A stretch of 64,000 nt of DNA from Nitrospirota bacterium. Lineage in GTDB: Bacteria > Nitrospirota > Thermodesulfovibrionia > Thermodesulfovibrionales > UBA6898. The notes below the pieces were generated by a model. That model did not search any database, was not told the origin of the DNA, and saw only the letters and a program-made list of their open reading frames with translations. The stretch spans positions 156,125 through 220,124 of the forward strand of contig JAJXTV010000001.1 in the NCBI GenBank assembly GCA_021783515.1, in the 5' to 3' direction. Of the stretch, positions 19,493 to 28,978 are shown piece by piece; positions within the stretch are counted from its first letter, which is position 1, and every line of letters begins with the position of its first letter. Position numbers and translations under genes: made by a program.

Positions 19493-20446
19493 TTATGCAT
19501 GCATCCCGCGAAAAAAGGAAGCCGTCCTTAAGATCGCCGACGATTCATCGACAATGCTATCCATGGAAGAAAATAATGGAACATACCCAATTTCCTGCGC
19601 CCTGGTGCCTGCGGAGTAATACATTTCCTTGTTCCCAGTAACATTATATATTCCCACAGTGTCGTCCACCCTGTATTTTAGCCCAAACGCTGTCGCAAAA
19701 AAATCCAATATTTCGAATTTTGTCACAGGCCTCAAGCTTAGCGCGTCAAACACATCATTCAGACGGCGTCTTTCAATGCACTTTTCGATCAAAGACAATA
19801 AATCCTTAGGGTGAATGTAATCACGAACCATATTTTGAGAGCCCGTGACAAAAATCTTTTTCATCTTGATGCACGAGAGCGCCTCGGCAATAAAGAAATG
19901 CGATTCAAGATCAAGGAACCGGCTGAAATATGCGAAGACCCTGAGATCCACGATATTCAAATGCTGAAAGGCCCGATGTTTTGCCTCAGAGTTAATCTTT
20001 GCGATCCTGTAGTAATCATTTGGTAGAATGTGATTCACTTCAAGGACGGCAGTCGTGGCGTCATCTGCCGGCGCATGGAATTCCTTTCCATAAACAGCAC
20101 CACTGCTGAAATTAACGCAGAGAGTTTCAGGGTGGACGTTGAGATAATCGAGAACGAGGGCGTCGGCCATTTCGGTCAGCAGAAAAATTTCCCTCTCCCG
20201 ATTTTTTAACTTTGCGACGTTTCCGATACCTATACAGTTTATGACGACATCATATTTCCCGTTATTAAATTCCTGAAGTTGCTGAACGTGAACATCCCTG
20301 TGACACTCAATGCCAGACAGGAATTGCTTTACGCTTTCGGGTGAGCGCGCAAAGAGAAAAAGTTCGTACCGGCCCGTCCGGCAAAAGTTGTAAAGCAAGC
20401 CCCTCGCGATATGGCTTGTTGCCCCAAGAATGGCGATATCACTCAT
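19493..20446 (-). CDS. NAD(P)-dependent sugar epimerase/reductase (extended SDR)
   Basis: 317 residues. The nucleotide-binding loop is ILGATSHIARGL, a variant of the usual GxxGxxG. Later NFSSGAVYG and the catalytic pair YYRIAK (YxxxK) are intact, with a substrate domain carrying RDYIHPKDLLSL. Extended SDRs of this type epimerise or reduce 4-keto NDP-sugars. In this cluster it is a candidate reductase for the keto group of the CDP-sugar. It sits between the methyltransferase gene and a second SDR gene in the same orientation. Confidence 0.82.
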   Translation of the reverse strand: MSDIAILGATSHIARGLLYNFCRTGRYELFLFARSPESVKQFLSGIECHRDVHVQQLQEFNNGKYDVVINCIGIGNVAKLKNREREIFLLTEMADALVLDYLNVHPETLCVNFSSGAVYGKEFHAPADDATTAVLEVNHILPNDYYRIAKINSEAKHRAFQHLNIVDLRVFAYFSRFLDLESHFFIAEALSCIKMKKIFVTGSQNMVRDYIHPKDLLSLIEKCIERRRLNDVFDALSLRPVTKFEILDFFATAFGLKYRVDDTVGIYNVTGNKEMYYSAGTRAQEIGYVPLFSSMDSIVDESSAILRTASFFRGMHA

Positions 20447-20477
20447 AACTATTTTGTTATTCCTGTCATAATGTATA

Positions 20478-21533
20478 TCATTGGCTTAGCCCAGAGGAAT
20501 TCTTAAACCAGTCTATAGATCGCCTAATTGTTTCATCATTATTAACGGTGATATTTAGCCCTAATTCTTTGGCCAATCTCACATCCGGAATAAATTTTGA
20601 AGTATCCTCATTCATATGCTTAATTATAATTTCCGACTTTGAATTAGCATGTTCTTTTACTTTTTCCGCCAATTCCTTTAAGCTAATGCCATAAGGACTG
20701 CCGAGATTGTAAGCCAATCCAGGTTTTCCATCTCCTAACAATCTCAACAGCCAGACAGCCATATCGCTCGGATACATATAGCTTCGAACAGGTGTTCCAT
20801 TTCCGATAATACGAATGGGATTATTCCTAAGCGCATCTCTTATAAAATTGTTTATCGCCCAGGGCTTGTCCAAAGATTGATAGGGGCCTATAAAAGCAAA
20901 TGGTCTGGCGACAACTATCGGCAGTTTATATAAGCTGCGATATGCGCTGCAAATTGTTTCTGCATATCGTTTAGCCTCTGCATATACAGATGCAGAGGAA
21001 TTACAGTCAGGCCCTCCAATGAAAGTCTCTGGAAGCGCATCGAGTTCCATGGGTTGACCGCCGTAAATCAACCCTGAACTGATATTGAGAATTTTTTTAA
21101 GATAGGGCAGTTGCAATGCAGAAGAGAGTATCGAGCGCGTCCCTTTAACAATAACATCCATTACCTTAAGGGATTCTAGGACATGCTGGCGGTTATCCGG
21201 GTTGGCGGCTGCATGTATTACAAATGTTACTTCTTCTGATATTTCAAGCGGATCCCTCACATCTTTTCCGATGAGAACAATATCTTTACGGCGTGCTAAA
21301 TGAGGTGCCTTTTCACTAAAGGCGTAAGTATTCCTGGCTAATAAAGTAAGGTTCGTATTGAACCCATGGTTATCATTTAAGAAAGACACTAATGCAGCAA
21401 TCCAGATTCCTACAAAACCGGTACCACCCGTAATGAACACGGACTGTCCCTTTAAAGCAGAGAGGGCCTGAACCGAACCATATACTGATTCTGCGCACTC
21501 TTTTTCTATCCTATCGTGAATGTCAGTGTTCAT
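20478..21533 (-). CDS. NAD-dependent sugar epimerase/dehydratase (extended SDR)
   Basis: 351 residues. FITGGTGFVGIW is the NAD(P) loop, NISSGLIYGGQP carries the catalytic Ser, and YAEAKRYAE the YxxxK pair; VRSYMYPSDMAVWLL is the usual C-terminal substrate-domain motif. The start overlaps the end of the aldolase gene by 11 nt, so it belongs to the carboligase-dehydrogenase-aldolase operon. It is A+T rich like those genes. It may reduce the ketone created by the carboligase or epimerise the sugar ring; the sequence does not decide. Confidence 0.87.
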   Translation of the reverse strand: MNTDIHDRIEKECAESVYGSVQALSALKGQSVFITGGTGFVGIWIAALVSFLNDNHGFNTNLTLLARNTYAFSEKAPHLARRKDIVLIGKDVRDPLEISEEVTFVIHAAANPDNRQHVLESLKVMDVIVKGTRSILSSALQLPYLKKILNISSGLIYGGQPMELDALPETFIGGPDCNSSASVYAEAKRYAETICSAYRSLYKLPIVVARPFAFIGPYQSLDKPWAINNFIRDALRNNPIRIIGNGTPVRSYMYPSDMAVWLLRLLGDGKPGLAYNLGSPYGISLKELAEKVKEHANSKSEIIIKHMNEDTSKFIPDVRLAKELGLNITVNNDETIRRSIDWFKNSSGLSQ

Positions 21534-22533
21534 TTTTTCTCCATAAATTTACTGCAACTTCAATAATAATATCTTCCTGGCCGGCAACAACCTTCCTGCG
21601 CCCGAGCTCGAATAAAATGTCTCTAGGATCTACGTTATATTCTTTTGCAATCCTGTCTACATGTTTTGAAAAACCTGAAAAAACACCTGACAGCCCACTA
21701 ACGATACTTATTCCCTTGGGAGCAGGGGTAATTTGCACTAATTCCTGTTCAGCGATTTCTCCTGCATCCAGTACTTTATAAAGGTCAATACCGGTTTGGT
21801 ACCCCATTTTTCCCAACACGGCACACAACACCTCGAGCTGCGCATTGCCAGCCCCGGCACCGAAACCCCTCATAGATCCATCCAAGATTGTCGCACCTGC
21901 TTCTGTCGCCGCGATTGAGTTGGCAATAGCCATACCGAGATTATTGTGTGCATGAAAACCTACGGGTATTTTTAAATTTGCAACCAACGTACTTATTCTC
22001 TCCATGACATCTCCTGGAAGATATGCACCCGCTGAATCCATCAACACTACTCCTTCGGCTCCGTAGGCCTTAAGCTTATGGCATTCTTCCACAAGAATCT
22101 CTGTAGTAGCCATATGGCTCATCATTAAAACGCCATATACCTCCTTTCCCCTTTCACGGACATAGCTAATATGTCTTTCCGTAATGTCAGCCTCCGTGCA
22201 GTGTGAAGCCACACGCACCACGTCAACGCCAACTTCGAACGCTTTTCTTAAATCTTTATTTATTGTAGCTATACCGGGGATAATAAGAACTCCCAATTTG
22301 GAGTTCACCAGGCTTTCTCTGGCTGTCTTGAGCATTTCCATGTCAGGAAGTAGACTCTCGCCTATCTGTAAAGAAGAGGCTCCAAGGCCATTCCCATGAC
22401 CGACTTCTACAACAGGGATGCCTGCCCGCTCAGCTGCTTTTGCATAAACTGCAATTTGCTTCTTTGTCAGCTGATGGCAGACAGCATGGGAGCCATCTCG
22501 TAATGTGACATCATTAATTAGAATCTTTGCCAT
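21523..22533 (-). CDS. 4-hydroxy-2-oxovalerate aldolase-like (DmpG/MhpE type)
   Basis: 336 residues, the length of the class II pyruvate aldolases DmpG/BphI. The N-terminal metal and catalytic motif DVTLRDGSHAVCHQLT, the DSAGAYLPGDV loop and the metal ligands in GFHAHNNLG are intact, and the C-terminal communication domain (GQEDIIIEVA) is present. The family reversibly cleaves 4-hydroxy-2-oxoacids to pyruvate and an aldehyde. It lies 3 nt after the acylating dehydrogenase gene, as in aromatic-degradation operons, but no other degradation gene is here. In a sugar cluster the synthetic direction (aldehyde plus pyruvate) is more likely; that is inference. Confidence 0.93.
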   Translation of the reverse strand: MAKILINDVTLRDGSHAVCHQLTKKQIAVYAKAAERAGIPVVEVGHGNGLGASSLQIGESLLPDMEMLKTARESLVNSKLGVLIIPGIATINKDLRKAFEVGVDVVRVASHCTEADITERHISYVRERGKEVYGVLMMSHMATTEILVEECHKLKAYGAEGVVLMDSAGAYLPGDVMERISTLVANLKIPVGFHAHNNLGMAIANSIAATEAGATILDGSMRGFGAGAGNAQLEVLCAVLGKMGYQTGIDLYKVLDAGEIAEQELVQITPAPKGISIVSGLSGVFSGFSKHVDRIAKEYNVDPRDILFELGRRKVVAGQEDIIIEVAVNLWRKNEH

Positions 22534-22536
22534 GGT

Positions 22537-23430
22537 CTATGCGCTCACTTTCTCAATAGTTGCCTTAGCATATTCTTCCGCCACTGCAATTGCGGCGCAA
22601 CTGATAATATCAAGATTGCCGGCATAACTTGGCAGATAATCTCCACGTCCCTTAACTCTTACCATAATGACAATGCGATCGTTCTCCATCACGGGAGGAA
22701 CTATTAGTTCATAACCGGGGACATAACACTGTATTTTCTTTACCATGCTGTCAATTGCATTTCTTAATTTCTCCAGGTAAGGCTTCTTAACTTTCGCAAA
22801 TATGGTTGTTTGCATATCGACGCAAGGTTGAGCTGGGTTCAGGTTTAAAATTGCTTTGGCGTTATTGCACCCTGAAAATAATCTTATACCCTCTTCTGTA
22901 GTCTCAATGTACTCGTCAAGATTAATTCGGGTTGCAGCTCCGGCGCTCCTTGATGCTATTGTAGAGATTACTTCGATATAGCTGACATCCTTATGGATTT
23001 GGCCTATAACATATGCAAGCGGGATGGAGGCCTGACCACCGCACGTAACCACATTAACGTCTTTGCAATGCAAGCATTCCCGAAGATTTATTGCAGGGAT
23101 AGCCATTGTGCCGACCCTAGAGGGAGTTAAATCAATCACAAATTTACCCAATTCATCCAAAATATTTGCATGATGCTTGTGATAGAGCGCAGAGGTAGCG
23201 TCAAATACAAGGTTACAGCAATCCGGATCTTTCATAATCACGTCTATGCTCAAGTCAGAAACCGGCACCCCAAGACTTATTGCCTTCGTCATCCCCGGTG
23301 ATGAAAGGCTGCGGCCAATAAAAAGGGCGCACTCCAAGTAGGAAGAACGTAAAACTTTTACCAATAAATCGGTGCCTATATTCCCGCTTCCCAGGATCGC
23401 GACCTTTAGTTTCTTATGGGGATCCTTCAT
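22537..23430 (-). CDS. Acylating acetaldehyde dehydrogenase (DmpF/MhpF type)
   Basis: 297 residues, matching the CoA-acylating aldehyde dehydrogenases that partner DmpG. GSGNIGTDLLVKVL is the NAD loop, VVTCGGQASIP carries the catalytic Cys, and ISTIASRSAGAATRINLDEY and LNPAQP match the conserved core. The family converts aldehyde, CoA and NAD to acyl-CoA reversibly, with channelling between it and the aldolase. In the reductive direction it would supply an aldehyde from an acyl-CoA. It sits between the ThDP enzyme gene (30 nt upstream) and the aldolase gene. Confidence 0.93.
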   Translation of the reverse strand: MKDPHKKLKVAILGSGNIGTDLLVKVLRSSYLECALFIGRSLSSPGMTKAISLGVPVSDLSIDVIMKDPDCCNLVFDATSALYHKHHANILDELGKFVIDLTPSRVGTMAIPAINLRECLHCKDVNVVTCGGQASIPLAYVIGQIHKDVSYIEVISTIASRSAGAATRINLDEYIETTEEGIRLFSGCNNAKAILNLNPAQPCVDMQTTIFAKVKKPYLEKLRNAIDSMVKKIQCYVPGYELIVPPVMENDRIVIMVRVKGRGDYLPSYAGNLDIISCAAIAVAEEYAKATIEKVSA

Positions 23431-23460
23431 AACGCTAATATTTCATCATGGGTATGTAAG

Positions 23461-25248
23461 CTACAATATCTTGTCATATACGCAATTGGCCAAATACTCA
23501 TCTCGCGACAAAAAAGGAAACATATCATCATATGGCATAGAAATCATTCTTCCATCTTCCATTCTTTTAGATGCAACTCTTGGCATAAGCAACTGTTTTG
23601 ATAGCGTCATAACTTCGCAGAGTAATGGCTCCTGATCTTTAGTAATTGCATCTAATTGTTTATCCAACTCTCTCAGCTTTGATATCTTGATATAATGAAT
23701 GCCATACGCATTCGCTATCTTTTTCATATTCGGGAAACTAACCCCCGTTGTCGGACTCTCTCCGATAAATCTTCCTTCCATAAAATTCTGCTGAGTATGC
23801 CTGATGAGTAAATATCCATTATTATTGAAGAGTATGATCTTAATAGGGAGCTTATTGTGTACTATTGTCTGGAGTTCCTGAATGTTCATCTGTATGGAAC
23901 CATCACCAGTTATACAGTATACGTTCTTCCCTGATGCTCCAACGGCAACACCAAGCGAAGCAGGCATATACCCCATCGTTGATAAACCGCCCGTAATGAT
24001 ATGCCGTTGACCGCGCTTTACTTTAAATGCTTGGCCGTGTACATGAAAGCAGGAACCTGTATCCACAACAAAGATATCCTCTGCAGACATTTTCTCAGAG
24101 AAAAGTGTCATAAAATGATAAGAGTTTATCCCTTCTTTCTCATTTTTATACTCAGGAATGTCTACAGGATATTTATATTTCCACGTCTGGGTTTGATCGA
24201 TCCATTCTTGATTATCAAAACGGTAATTTTTGAGAGCTTGCCTTAACATGTTAATAAAAAGACCGGCATCAGCTTGTATTGCAATATCAGCAACAATCGA
24301 TGGTTTTGCTAATTCGCTTTCGTCTATATCAACGATAATTTTCTTTGCATGTGGCGCAAAATGTTGATAATCGTGTCCAACTAATCCGATGCCCAATCGG
24401 CAACCTATAACTATCAATAAATCAGCATTCTGAATTGTGAAATTTGCAGGCCTGTCCCCATATGTTCCAGGCCTTCCCACAAAAAGATGATGATCATATT
24501 CGATCAAATCCATGCCTAACCGAGAGGTGAGTACGGGGATATTTAATGCGTTAACAAGTTCTCGTACAGTTGCCTCGGCGCCGGAAAGACGAACACCTGC
24601 ACCGAGCAACAAACAAGGTCTTCTGCAATGGTGCAGAGCTTTCATAACGTTTTCAACTTGATGTGCAATCAATTCTGTATGTACAGTTTCCGGTCTAGGA
24701 CAAAATCCAGCATATTCATCGGGATCAAACAGAGCACCTTGTATATCTATGGGACATTCTATCCAGACAGGACCAACTGGGGGAGTTTTGGCAATATATA
24801 TGCACTTCTCGATTTCTTGCTTTACTTTTGTCACATCATCAAGCATTACCGCATACTTAGTGACCTGCTTGAATATAGGCAATGTATTGAACCCCTGAAG
24901 CGCAAACTGCCTCGGACCCGCCACAGTTGCTTGCGAAACTTTTGCTTGACCTGCAACGATAATACACGGGGCGCGATCCACATAGGCTCCCACAACTCCG
25001 GTCAAGGTATTTAATGCAGCAGGGCCTGCTGTAACATATACCGCTCCAATTCTGTTCGTATACCTGCCATACGCTTCTGCAGCCATTGTGGCAGCCTGTT
25101 CGTGGTGGCAACAGATAAACTTTTGCTCTTTGTGCAGTAACAAGGCATCAGTAAGATGCATTATCATGCCGCCCGTAACAAGGAAAGCATATTCAGCCCC
25201 TGCTTTATATAACTTATCTATTATAAAGTCTGCAACTCTGATTTGCAT
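23461..25248 (-). CDS. ThDP-dependent carboligase/decarboxylase (acetolactate synthase-like)
   Basis: About 595 residues with the three-domain acetohydroxyacid synthase layout: Pyr domain with the catalytic Glu in CCHHEQAATMA, a central domain, and the PP domain with GDGSIQMN...FNNNGY (the ThDP/Mg motif). The ATG at 25248 follows GAGGGG; a TTG at 25266 is open but overlaps the transketolase remnant. Relatives in sugar clusters (YerE of yersiniose synthesis) decarboxylate a 2-oxoacid and attach the acyl unit to a CDP-4-keto-3,6-dideoxy sugar. With rfbF, rfbG and rfbH around it, that role is plausible here. Codons are A+T rich. The 2-oxoacid may come from the adjacent aldolase. Confidence 0.88.
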   Translation of the reverse strand: MQIRVADFIIDKLYKAGAEYAFLVTGGMIMHLTDALLLHKEQKFICCHHEQAATMAAEAYGRYTNRIGAVYVTAGPAALNTLTGVVGAYVDRAPCIIVAGQAKVSQATVAGPRQFALQGFNTLPIFKQVTKYAVMLDDVTKVKQEIEKCIYIAKTPPVGPVWIECPIDIQGALFDPDEYAGFCPRPETVHTELIAHQVENVMKALHHCRRPCLLLGAGVRLSGAEATVRELVNALNIPVLTSRLGMDLIEYDHHLFVGRPGTYGDRPANFTIQNADLLIVIGCRLGIGLVGHDYQHFAPHAKKIIVDIDESELAKPSIVADIAIQADAGLFINMLRQALKNYRFDNQEWIDQTQTWKYKYPVDIPEYKNEKEGINSYHFMTLFSEKMSAEDIFVVDTGSCFHVHGQAFKVKRGQRHIITGGLSTMGYMPASLGVAVGASGKNVYCITGDGSIQMNIQELQTIVHNKLPIKIILFNNNGYLLIRHTQQNFMEGRFIGESPTTGVSFPNMKKIANAYGIHYIKISKLRELDKQLDAITKDQEPLLCEVMTLSKQLLMPRVASKRMEDGRMISMPYDDMFPFLSRDEYLANCVYDKIL

Positions 25249-25262
25249 ATTGTTATAGCCCC

Positions 25263-25451
25263 TCAATTAAAATTAAGATATATTCGGTATGCCTTGAGAA
25301 CAAAGCTATGATTTTCTACATTCATAATGCCGAAGTATAATACTGCCACAATATCTACAAATGATAATGCAGAACTGATATTTACTATGAATGCTTTCCC
25401 ATGCATTTCAACACGTTTCTTTATGGCAAGTGAGTCAAATTTACTCTGCAA
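25263..25451 (-). pseudogene. Remnant of transketolase N-terminal subunit
   Basis: A 62-codon frame (TTG start) whose middle, SSALSFVDIVAVLYFGIMNV, matches the opening of split transketolase N-terminal subunits (G-G-S-L-S-x-[A/V]-D-I-x-x-x-L-Y-F-x-x-M). The His of the GHPGG motif and everything after about residue 50 are lost, so it cannot bind ThDP. It lies between rfbG and the carboligase gene and is very A+T rich. It suggests that a transketolase-type gene pair once occupied this position. Confidence 0.62.
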
Positions 25452-25464
25452 TTGATCATCATAG

Positions 25465-26451
25465 TCAATACATGAAATCCCTGTACCACTCTATGGTTTC
25501 CTTAAGTCCGTCCTGAAGCGAATATCTCGGTGACCATCCCAAGACTTTTTTTGCTTTCTGCGCAGACAGATACTGGCGGTGAATCTCGTTTCTGCTCTCG
25601 TTAAGGATTACCGGCTCCGCGGCGGCTCCCATTATTTCGATAATCATACGCACGAGTTCACTAACTGTCACCTGAAGTTCATTGCTGAAGTTGAAGCTCT
25701 CTCCAGCAATGTCGGCCTCGAACATCTTCTCGGCGAGAAACTTATACGTATGAGCTCCGTCCTTGACATAAAAGTAATCCCGTATATATGAGCCGTCGCT
25801 TCTGATGGTAGGCGGTTCGCCCTTTAGAATCGATCGGATTGTCCCCGGTATGATGCGATTAAAGTTCAGGTCTCCGGGGCCGAAGAAATTGCCGCATCTG
25901 GTAACGCACAGCGGGAGCCGGTACGTGCGGTAGTAGGAGGATGCGATAAGGTCTGCACAACTCTTAGAAACATCATAGGGATGGTTGCCTTGCAGGGGCA
26001 TCTCTTCATTGTAAGGGAGGACCTGCTGCTCCCCGTATGCCTTATCACTCGAAGCGACCACCACCCCTCTTACAAGTCCCGGGTTGCGCCTGCATGCTTC
26101 AAGCAGATTATAGGTTCCGCGAATGTTGCTTTCAAAGGTTGAAAGCGGGTTCCTGTTGGCCGTCCCAACGATCGTCTGGGCGCCCAAATGGAACACCACT
26201 TCTATCTCGTATTCATTGATGATCCGTTCGAGGAGGTGATAATCTTCAAGACAACCGTTCACGACCGTCAGCAGATCATCTATATATCTGAACTCTTCCG
26301 ATCCGCTCCAGAGAATAGACCGGGACAGCCCATCCCTCACAAGCGCAACGGCATTAGCTCCCTCGTCGATAAGATACTTTGTGAGCCATGACCCTACTAG
26401 CCCCGTTGCTCCCGTAATGAAAACGTTCCTGTCTCTCCAAAAATCGCTCAT
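25465..26451 (-). CDS. rfbG: CDP-glucose 4,6-dehydratase
   Basis: 328 residues of the extended SDR family. [12 protein letters not shown] is the NAD loop; ASSDKAYG supplies the catalytic Ser-Asp-Lys triad typical of 4,6-dehydratases; YDVSK is the YxxxK pair. [20 protein letters not shown] and [16 protein letters not shown] match RfbG. It converts CDP-glucose to CDP-4-keto-6-deoxyglucose in the cytoplasm. The ATG at 26451 overlaps the rfbF stop as ATGA, which fixes the start over an upstream TTG at 26466. Confidence 0.95.
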   Translation of the reverse strand: MSDFWRDRNVFITGATGLVGSWLTKYLIDEGANAVALVRDGLSRSILWSGSEEFRYIDDLLTVVNGCLEDYHLLERIINEYEIEVVFHLGAQTIVGTANRNPLSTFESNIRGTYNLLEACRRNPGLVRGVVVASSDKAYGEQQVLPYNEEMPLQGNHPYDVSKSCADLIASSYYRTYRLPLCVTRCGNFFGPGDLNFNRIIPGTIRSILKGEPPTIRSDGSYIRDYFYVKDGAHTYKFLAEKMFEADIAGESFNFSNELQVTVSELVRMIIEIMGAAAEPVILNESRNEIHRQYLSAQKAKKVLGWSPRYSLQDGLKETIEWYRDFMY

Positions 26452-27218
26452 TCCCAGGCAACCCAAGGTCTGTATCCTTCATCCCATTGCTTATTGAAAG
26501 TCTCGACCTCTTTGAAGGTATCCATGCACTGCCAAAAACCCTCATGCTTATACACCGCCAACCGGCTCGCGGCGGCAAGATTCCTCAGCGGCTCCTGTTC
26601 AAAAACACTTTTATCATCGAGATACCGGAAAACATCCCGACTGCACACAAAGAAGCCTCCGTTTATCAACCCCCGGAGCACGGGCTTCTCAAGAAAAGAT
26701 TTGGCGACGTCATTCTGCACATCGAGGACACCGAACCGTGAAGGAGGGTGAACCCCTGTAATAGTCGCGGTCTTGCCGTGCAGTCGGTGGAATTCGTAAA
26801 GAGAGTGGATATCGATATCAGCAACGGCATCCCCGTACGTAAGGAAAAAATCATCGCCCTCAACATATTTCTCTATTTTCTTTATCCTGCCCCCGGTCTC
26901 CGTCTCAAGACCGGTATCGGCAAAAGTAATTTTCCACTCGTCAAGGCTGTGAACGTGGTGAGTTATCGTCCCCTTTCCCCTTCCGAGTTCGAGAGTAAAG
27001 TCATTGGCCAGCCACTCAAAATGCATGAAGTATTCCTTTATCAAAGCCCCCTTATATCCCAGACAAAGGATAAACTCATTAATACCGTAATGGGAATAGA
27101 TCTTCATGATGTGCCACAGGACCGGCATTCCGCCGATTTCCACCAGGGGTTTCGGCTTAAACTCCGTTTCCTCCCGCATCCGGGTTCCTTTGCCGCCACA
27201 TAAAATTACTGCCTGCAT
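26448..27218 (-). CDS. rfbF: Glucose-1-phosphate cytidylyltransferase
   Basis: 256 residues. The nucleotidyltransferase signature [30 protein letters not shown] is followed (in segments) by [20 protein letters not shown], the metal site in [10 protein letters not shown], and [11 protein letters not shown] near the end, all typical of RfbF. It makes CDP-glucose from CTP and glucose 1-phosphate, the first step of CDP-dideoxyhexose synthesis. The ribosome binding site AGGAGGTCG precedes the ATG. A plausible A+T-rich promoter lies upstream (about 27235-27265). It is coupled to rfbG by a 4-nt overlap. Confidence 0.96.
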   Translation of the reverse strand: MQAVILCGGKGTRMREETEFKPKPLVEIGGMPVLWHIMKIYSHYGINEFILCLGYKGALIKEYFMHFEWLANDFTLELGRGKGTITHHVHSLDEWKITFADTGLETETGGRIKKIEKYVEGDDFFLTYGDAVADIDIHSLYEFHRLHGKTATITGVHPPSRFGVLDVQNDVAKSFLEKPVLRGLINGGFFVCSRDVFRYLDDKSVFEQEPLRNLAAASRLAVYKHEGFWQCMDTFKEVETFNKQWDEGYRPWVAWE

Positions 27219-27312
27219 CGACCTCCTCTTAATGCAAGTATTTTATCATAAATCATAGCGATGCTCCCACGGACAAACCACTGCCTTCCCGCAATATGGG
27301 GGCTGAAGCATG

Positions 27313-28878
27313 TCAGTCATCTCTGGGCGATTCTTCGATTCTGCTGATAATTTTGCCGGCCCATTGTTTTCCCGGCGCGACCCTCCGCACTATTGCACCC
27401 AAAAGCGCGGCATCCTCCCTCTCGAAGCTTCGGGTAACAAAAAGCATCACAACGTATCCTGCAAGAAAGAGAAGAAAATAGAGAGGAATCATCCAGGAAA
27501 AAAGCGGGAGGTTTTTTGCCAGGGCATAAATCGACAATCCCATAATCACAGAACCCAGAACAGGCTTAATGTAACCGCCGGTAAAAGGGTTGGTCCCGTT
27601 CATACGGTACAGGATGAGGGATATGATGACATTAAGCGCAAAATAGGAAACCAGGGTGGCAACCGATGCACCCGCGGCGCCATAGCCGCAAATTTTTATC
27701 AGGACATAGTTCAGAAGCACATTGAGCAATGTGCCGAATATCGATACCAGCATAAGGTCCCTGGATCTTCCCATTATGATCATGAGCACCCCATTTGCTC
27801 CCAGAAAGGCATGAAATAAAAAACAGAGGGAAAGTATCCGGAGCGTCGCGGTCGAATCGACAAAGCGGCTGCCGAAAAGAAATGTAATCGTCATCTCCGG
27901 AAAGAAGAACAGTACGAAAAAAATAGGGAGAGTGGCAGCAAAATTCCATTTTGTGAGAGTCTGGTAAGTCCTGTTCAACTCGCCGAACTGTTTCCTGACA
28001 AGCATTTCTCCGGCTATGGGCATGTACGCAAATTCCAAGGCTCCCAAAGGAAAAATCAGCAGTCTGGCAAGTGACATACCGATATTGTACACGCCTACTT
28101 CCGAGGAACTCGCATACCGGCCCAGCATGATGGTGTCGCACCACATAAGGACTATGCCCGATACGGTCGCGATGAGAAGAGGAGCGGAAAAAGTCAGCAG
28201 TTCCTTGCCATATTTCCCGGCCTTCACTGCGAACGGATTAAGCCGCAGCCTCCTTGAATGATACGTGACGGCAGCGACGCAGACAATCGCCATGGCGGCC
28301 ACATAAGCGTACACAATACTAACAAAGGGCAGGCTCAAGGACGAAAAAATAAAGACCAGGATCAGAAAGCAAAGAGGCTGCCCGACATCAAAGATAAAAA
28401 CCCTCGGAGTTATTATGTTGTAACCTCTGAAAATTCCTCCGATAATAGTCGCAACTACAGAGCACGGAACAAAAAGGGCGATCCCCTTTATAGATGCCTC
28501 CACCTCAGGCTTATAAAATACATATCGCGCGATCGCGCCCGACAGAAAAAAAAGAGAAACAAAAAAGAATAAGCCCGAGAATAGACCAAGCTTGATGGCT
28601 GCACTGCTGACGAGATCGGCGTCTCTTCCCTTCTTCTCTGCCAGAAAAATCGAGAGATATCGGGAAACACCCTCCTGTATTCCGAGACTCCCTAAAATAG
28701 ATGTCACCCCCGCTAACGCCACTGCGATTGAATATACACCGAATTCTTCCTTTGTAATGCTTCGTACTACGAGGATCTTGGCAGCAAACCAGAGCAAGAT
28801 GCTTGTCACCATTCCGATAAGCACCACAACGCTGCCTTTGACGGTAGTCCTTAGCGAAGAATTGACTATCTCGGACAT
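27313..28878 (-). CDS. Wzx-type polysaccharide flippase
   Basis: 521 residues with about 14 hydrophobic segments and the MOP/MATE-like polysaccharide transporter layout: SSLRTTVKGSVVVLIGMVTS at the start, ITKEEFGVYSIAVALAG after helix 2, and a second half beginning SAPLLIATVSGIVLMWCDTIMLG. It is expected to flip undecaprenyl-linked oligosaccharide across the inner membrane. It lies just upstream of rfbF in the same direction, consistent with export of the product of the CDP-sugar pathway. An extended -10 (TGC-TATAAT) ends 5 nt before the ATG. Confidence 0.92.
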   Translation of the reverse strand: MSEIVNSSLRTTVKGSVVVLIGMVTSILLWFAAKILVVRSITKEEFGVYSIAVALAGVTSILGSLGIQEGVSRYLSIFLAEKKGRDADLVSSAAIKLGLFSGLFFFVSLFFLSGAIARYVFYKPEVEASIKGIALFVPCSVVATIIGGIFRGYNIITPRVFIFDVGQPLCFLILVFIFSSLSLPFVSIVYAYVAAMAIVCVAAVTYHSRRLRLNPFAVKAGKYGKELLTFSAPLLIATVSGIVLMWCDTIMLGRYASSSEVGVYNIGMSLARLLIFPLGALEFAYMPIAGEMLVRKQFGELNRTYQTLTKWNFAATLPIFFVLFFFPEMTITFLFGSRFVDSTATLRILSLCFLFHAFLGANGVLMIIMGRSRDLMLVSIFGTLLNVLLNYVLIKICGYGAAGASVATLVSYFALNVIISLILYRMNGTNPFTGGYIKPVLGSVIMGLSIYALAKNLPLFSWMIPLYFLLFLAGYVVMLFVTRSFEREDAALLGAIVRRVAPGKQWAGKIISRIEESPRDD

Positions 28879-28883
28879 CTGTA

Positions 28884-28892
28884 ATTATAGCA
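28884..28892 (-). promoter_or_regulatory. Extended -10 promoter of the flippase gene
   Basis: Minus-strand TGC followed by perfect TATAAT, with a weak TTAACC 18 nt upstream as -35. The hexamer ends 5 nt before the ATG at 28878 and no Shine-Dalgarno sequence is present, predicting a leaderless mRNA. Confidence 0.5.
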
Positions 28893-28978
28893 GCATCCCA
28901 CCCTATGGGTTAATAATGGAACTGCAGGGAAAGTCCCTCTCCCCGTAGCTGTCTGCACACACACACTGATGGCAAAGA

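Noticed and set aside
21523..25248. Aromatic meta-cleavage pathway (dmp/mhp operon)
   Set aside because: Only the DmpF and DmpG types are present; hydrolase, hydratase and dioxygenase genes are absent and the neighbours are sugar genes.
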